From positions 496,001 through 560,000 of the forward strand of contig NZ_CP016027.1 of NCBI RefSeq assembly GCF_001663815.1: a DNA stretch of 64,000 bases, in the 5' to 3' direction. This DNA comes from Halothiobacillus diazotrophicus. Lineage in GTDB: Bacteria > Pseudomonadota > Gammaproteobacteria > Halothiobacillales > Halothiobacillaceae. Positions 63,488 to 64,000 of this stretch are shown piece by piece. The stretch's first letter is position 1, and each line of letters opens with the position of its first letter. The notes under the pieces were generated by a model. The model was not told the origin of the DNA, made no database searches, and worked only from the letters and a program-made list of their open reading frames with translations. Position numbers and translations under genes: made by a program.

Positions 63488-63868
63488 TCAGTGCTGCGCC
63501 GGCAGGAAAACCAGCAGGGAAACACGGCGCAGTTCGCTGGCCAGTACGGTGAAGGTGCGGCAGGCCGCGCCGGTATCCATGAATTCCAGACCGATGCCTC
63601 GGCGCAGGATCTGTGCCTGGAATTCCGCGCTGCCGCGCAGTGTACGGGTGCCGGTACCAATGATCAGTACTTCCGGATCGTCGATACAGAGTTCATCCAC
63701 ATGATCGGGCGTAAGATCGCTGACCGAGGTCAGGGCGATGTCGCCCTGAATCTGCTCGGGTGTCATCAGAAAGCTCCGGGTGAGTTCCTCATTGTTGATT
63801 CGCACGAGGGTGTCGGTAAATCCGCGGATGACAAAGCGTTGTCCGGAATCATCGAGTGAAAGTCGCAT
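63488..63868 (-). CDS. Mth938-like (DUF498/NDUFAF3) protein
   Basis: 126 residues, Mth938 fold, short alpha/beta protein of unclear function in bacteria; the human relative NDUFAF3 helps complex I assembly. Motifs: EVLIIGTGTR and GIGLEFMDTGAACRTFTVLASE. AGGAG precedes the ATG by seven bases. It precedes ycaO by 34 bases, probably in the same operon. Confidence 0.85.
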   Translation of the reverse strand: MRLSLDDSGQRFVIRGFTDTLVRINNEELTRSFLMTPEQIQGDIALTSVSDLTPDHVDELCIDDPEVLIIGTGTRTLRGSAEFQAQILRRGIGLEFMDTGAACRTFTVLASELRRVSLLVFLPAQH

Positions 63869-64000
63869 CAGGGCTCCTGACTGTCTGGAATGGGGCGGTA
63901 GCTTCGAGAACGATGATGGAATCGAGGGGATCGAAACGATCGTCGTCGTCCGGCAACCGATTTTTTCGTTAAGTTTAGCGTGGAATCGGGGTGGTGGGGA

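Noticed and set aside
62488-63552. 354-codon plus-strand frame
   Set aside because: Antisense shadow of ycaO.

Overview
The window looks like a chromosomal segment of a gammaproteobacterial, sulfur-oxidising chemolithotroph, probably close to Halothiobacillus. The main clues are a sulfur oxygenase reductase next to a sulfide:quinone oxidoreductase, a complete group 3b NAD(P)-linked [NiFe]-hydrogenase locus, a tmRNA with the gammaproteobacterial-type tag ANDDNYALAA, and housekeeping genes of gammaproteobacterial type (greB, lpxH, roxA, DUF2058). The genus is inferred from gene content and was not tested by a search. I see no phage, insertion sequence or CRISPR array.

Layout. 1-2.5 kb: a diguanylate cyclase cut by the window edge. 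2.7-3.5 kb: a small hypothetical gene and ssrA. 3.6-14.4 kb (minus): hypCABDFE-hydBGDA-protease, eleven genes with mostly overlapping starts and stops, encoding the hydrogenase, its cofactor assembly and C-terminal processing. 14.9-20.6 kb: a DUF2242-like lipoprotein, a KTSC protein, a DUF3175 protein with a perfect 15-bp tandem repeat, a bestrophin-like channel, DNA alkylation repair (tag-ogt), DUF2058 and a small hypothetical. 20.8-25 kb: tRNA-Thr, a large thaumatin-like lipoprotein, a DUF455 protein and a ModE-like regulator. 25-29 kb (plus): roxA, a PanE-like protein, a XanB2-like chorismatase and a dienelactone hydrolase. 29-39.6 kb: a CopZ-like protein, greB, a DHH phosphoesterase and cysS (minus); ppiB-lpxH-pgsA-acyltransferase, ovoA-ovoB and an HD-domain gene (plus).

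39.6-44.3 kb (minus) is the least familiar stretch: an unknown gene with a degenerate BolA-like gene, and an unknown lipoprotein with a 906-residue membrane-anchored protein that ends in a SPRY-like domain. 44.5-50 kb: a SulP transporter, PPK2, and a znuACB-type zinc importer with a candidate Zur operator. 50-53.7 kb: an OmpR/EnvZ-type two-component system, divergent from a small secreted protein and an orphan binding-protein-like lipoprotein. 53.8-57.8 kb: MoxR-DUF58-TgpA. 58-64 kb: Mth938-like, YcaO, SOR, SQR and DUF1641.

How the genes fit together. SOR disproportionates and oxidises elemental sulfur to sulfite, thiosulfate and sulfide, and SQR can pass the sulfide electrons to quinone. The group 3b hydrogenase couples H2 to NAD(P)H, and relatives also reduce sulfur. 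Together they suggest a cell that handles both sulfur and hydrogen. The ovothiol operon, RoxA and the alkylation repair genes are stress and maintenance functions. The most novel material is the SPRY protein/lipoprotein pair, the thaumatin-like lipoprotein and the pentapeptide-repeat DUF3175 protein.
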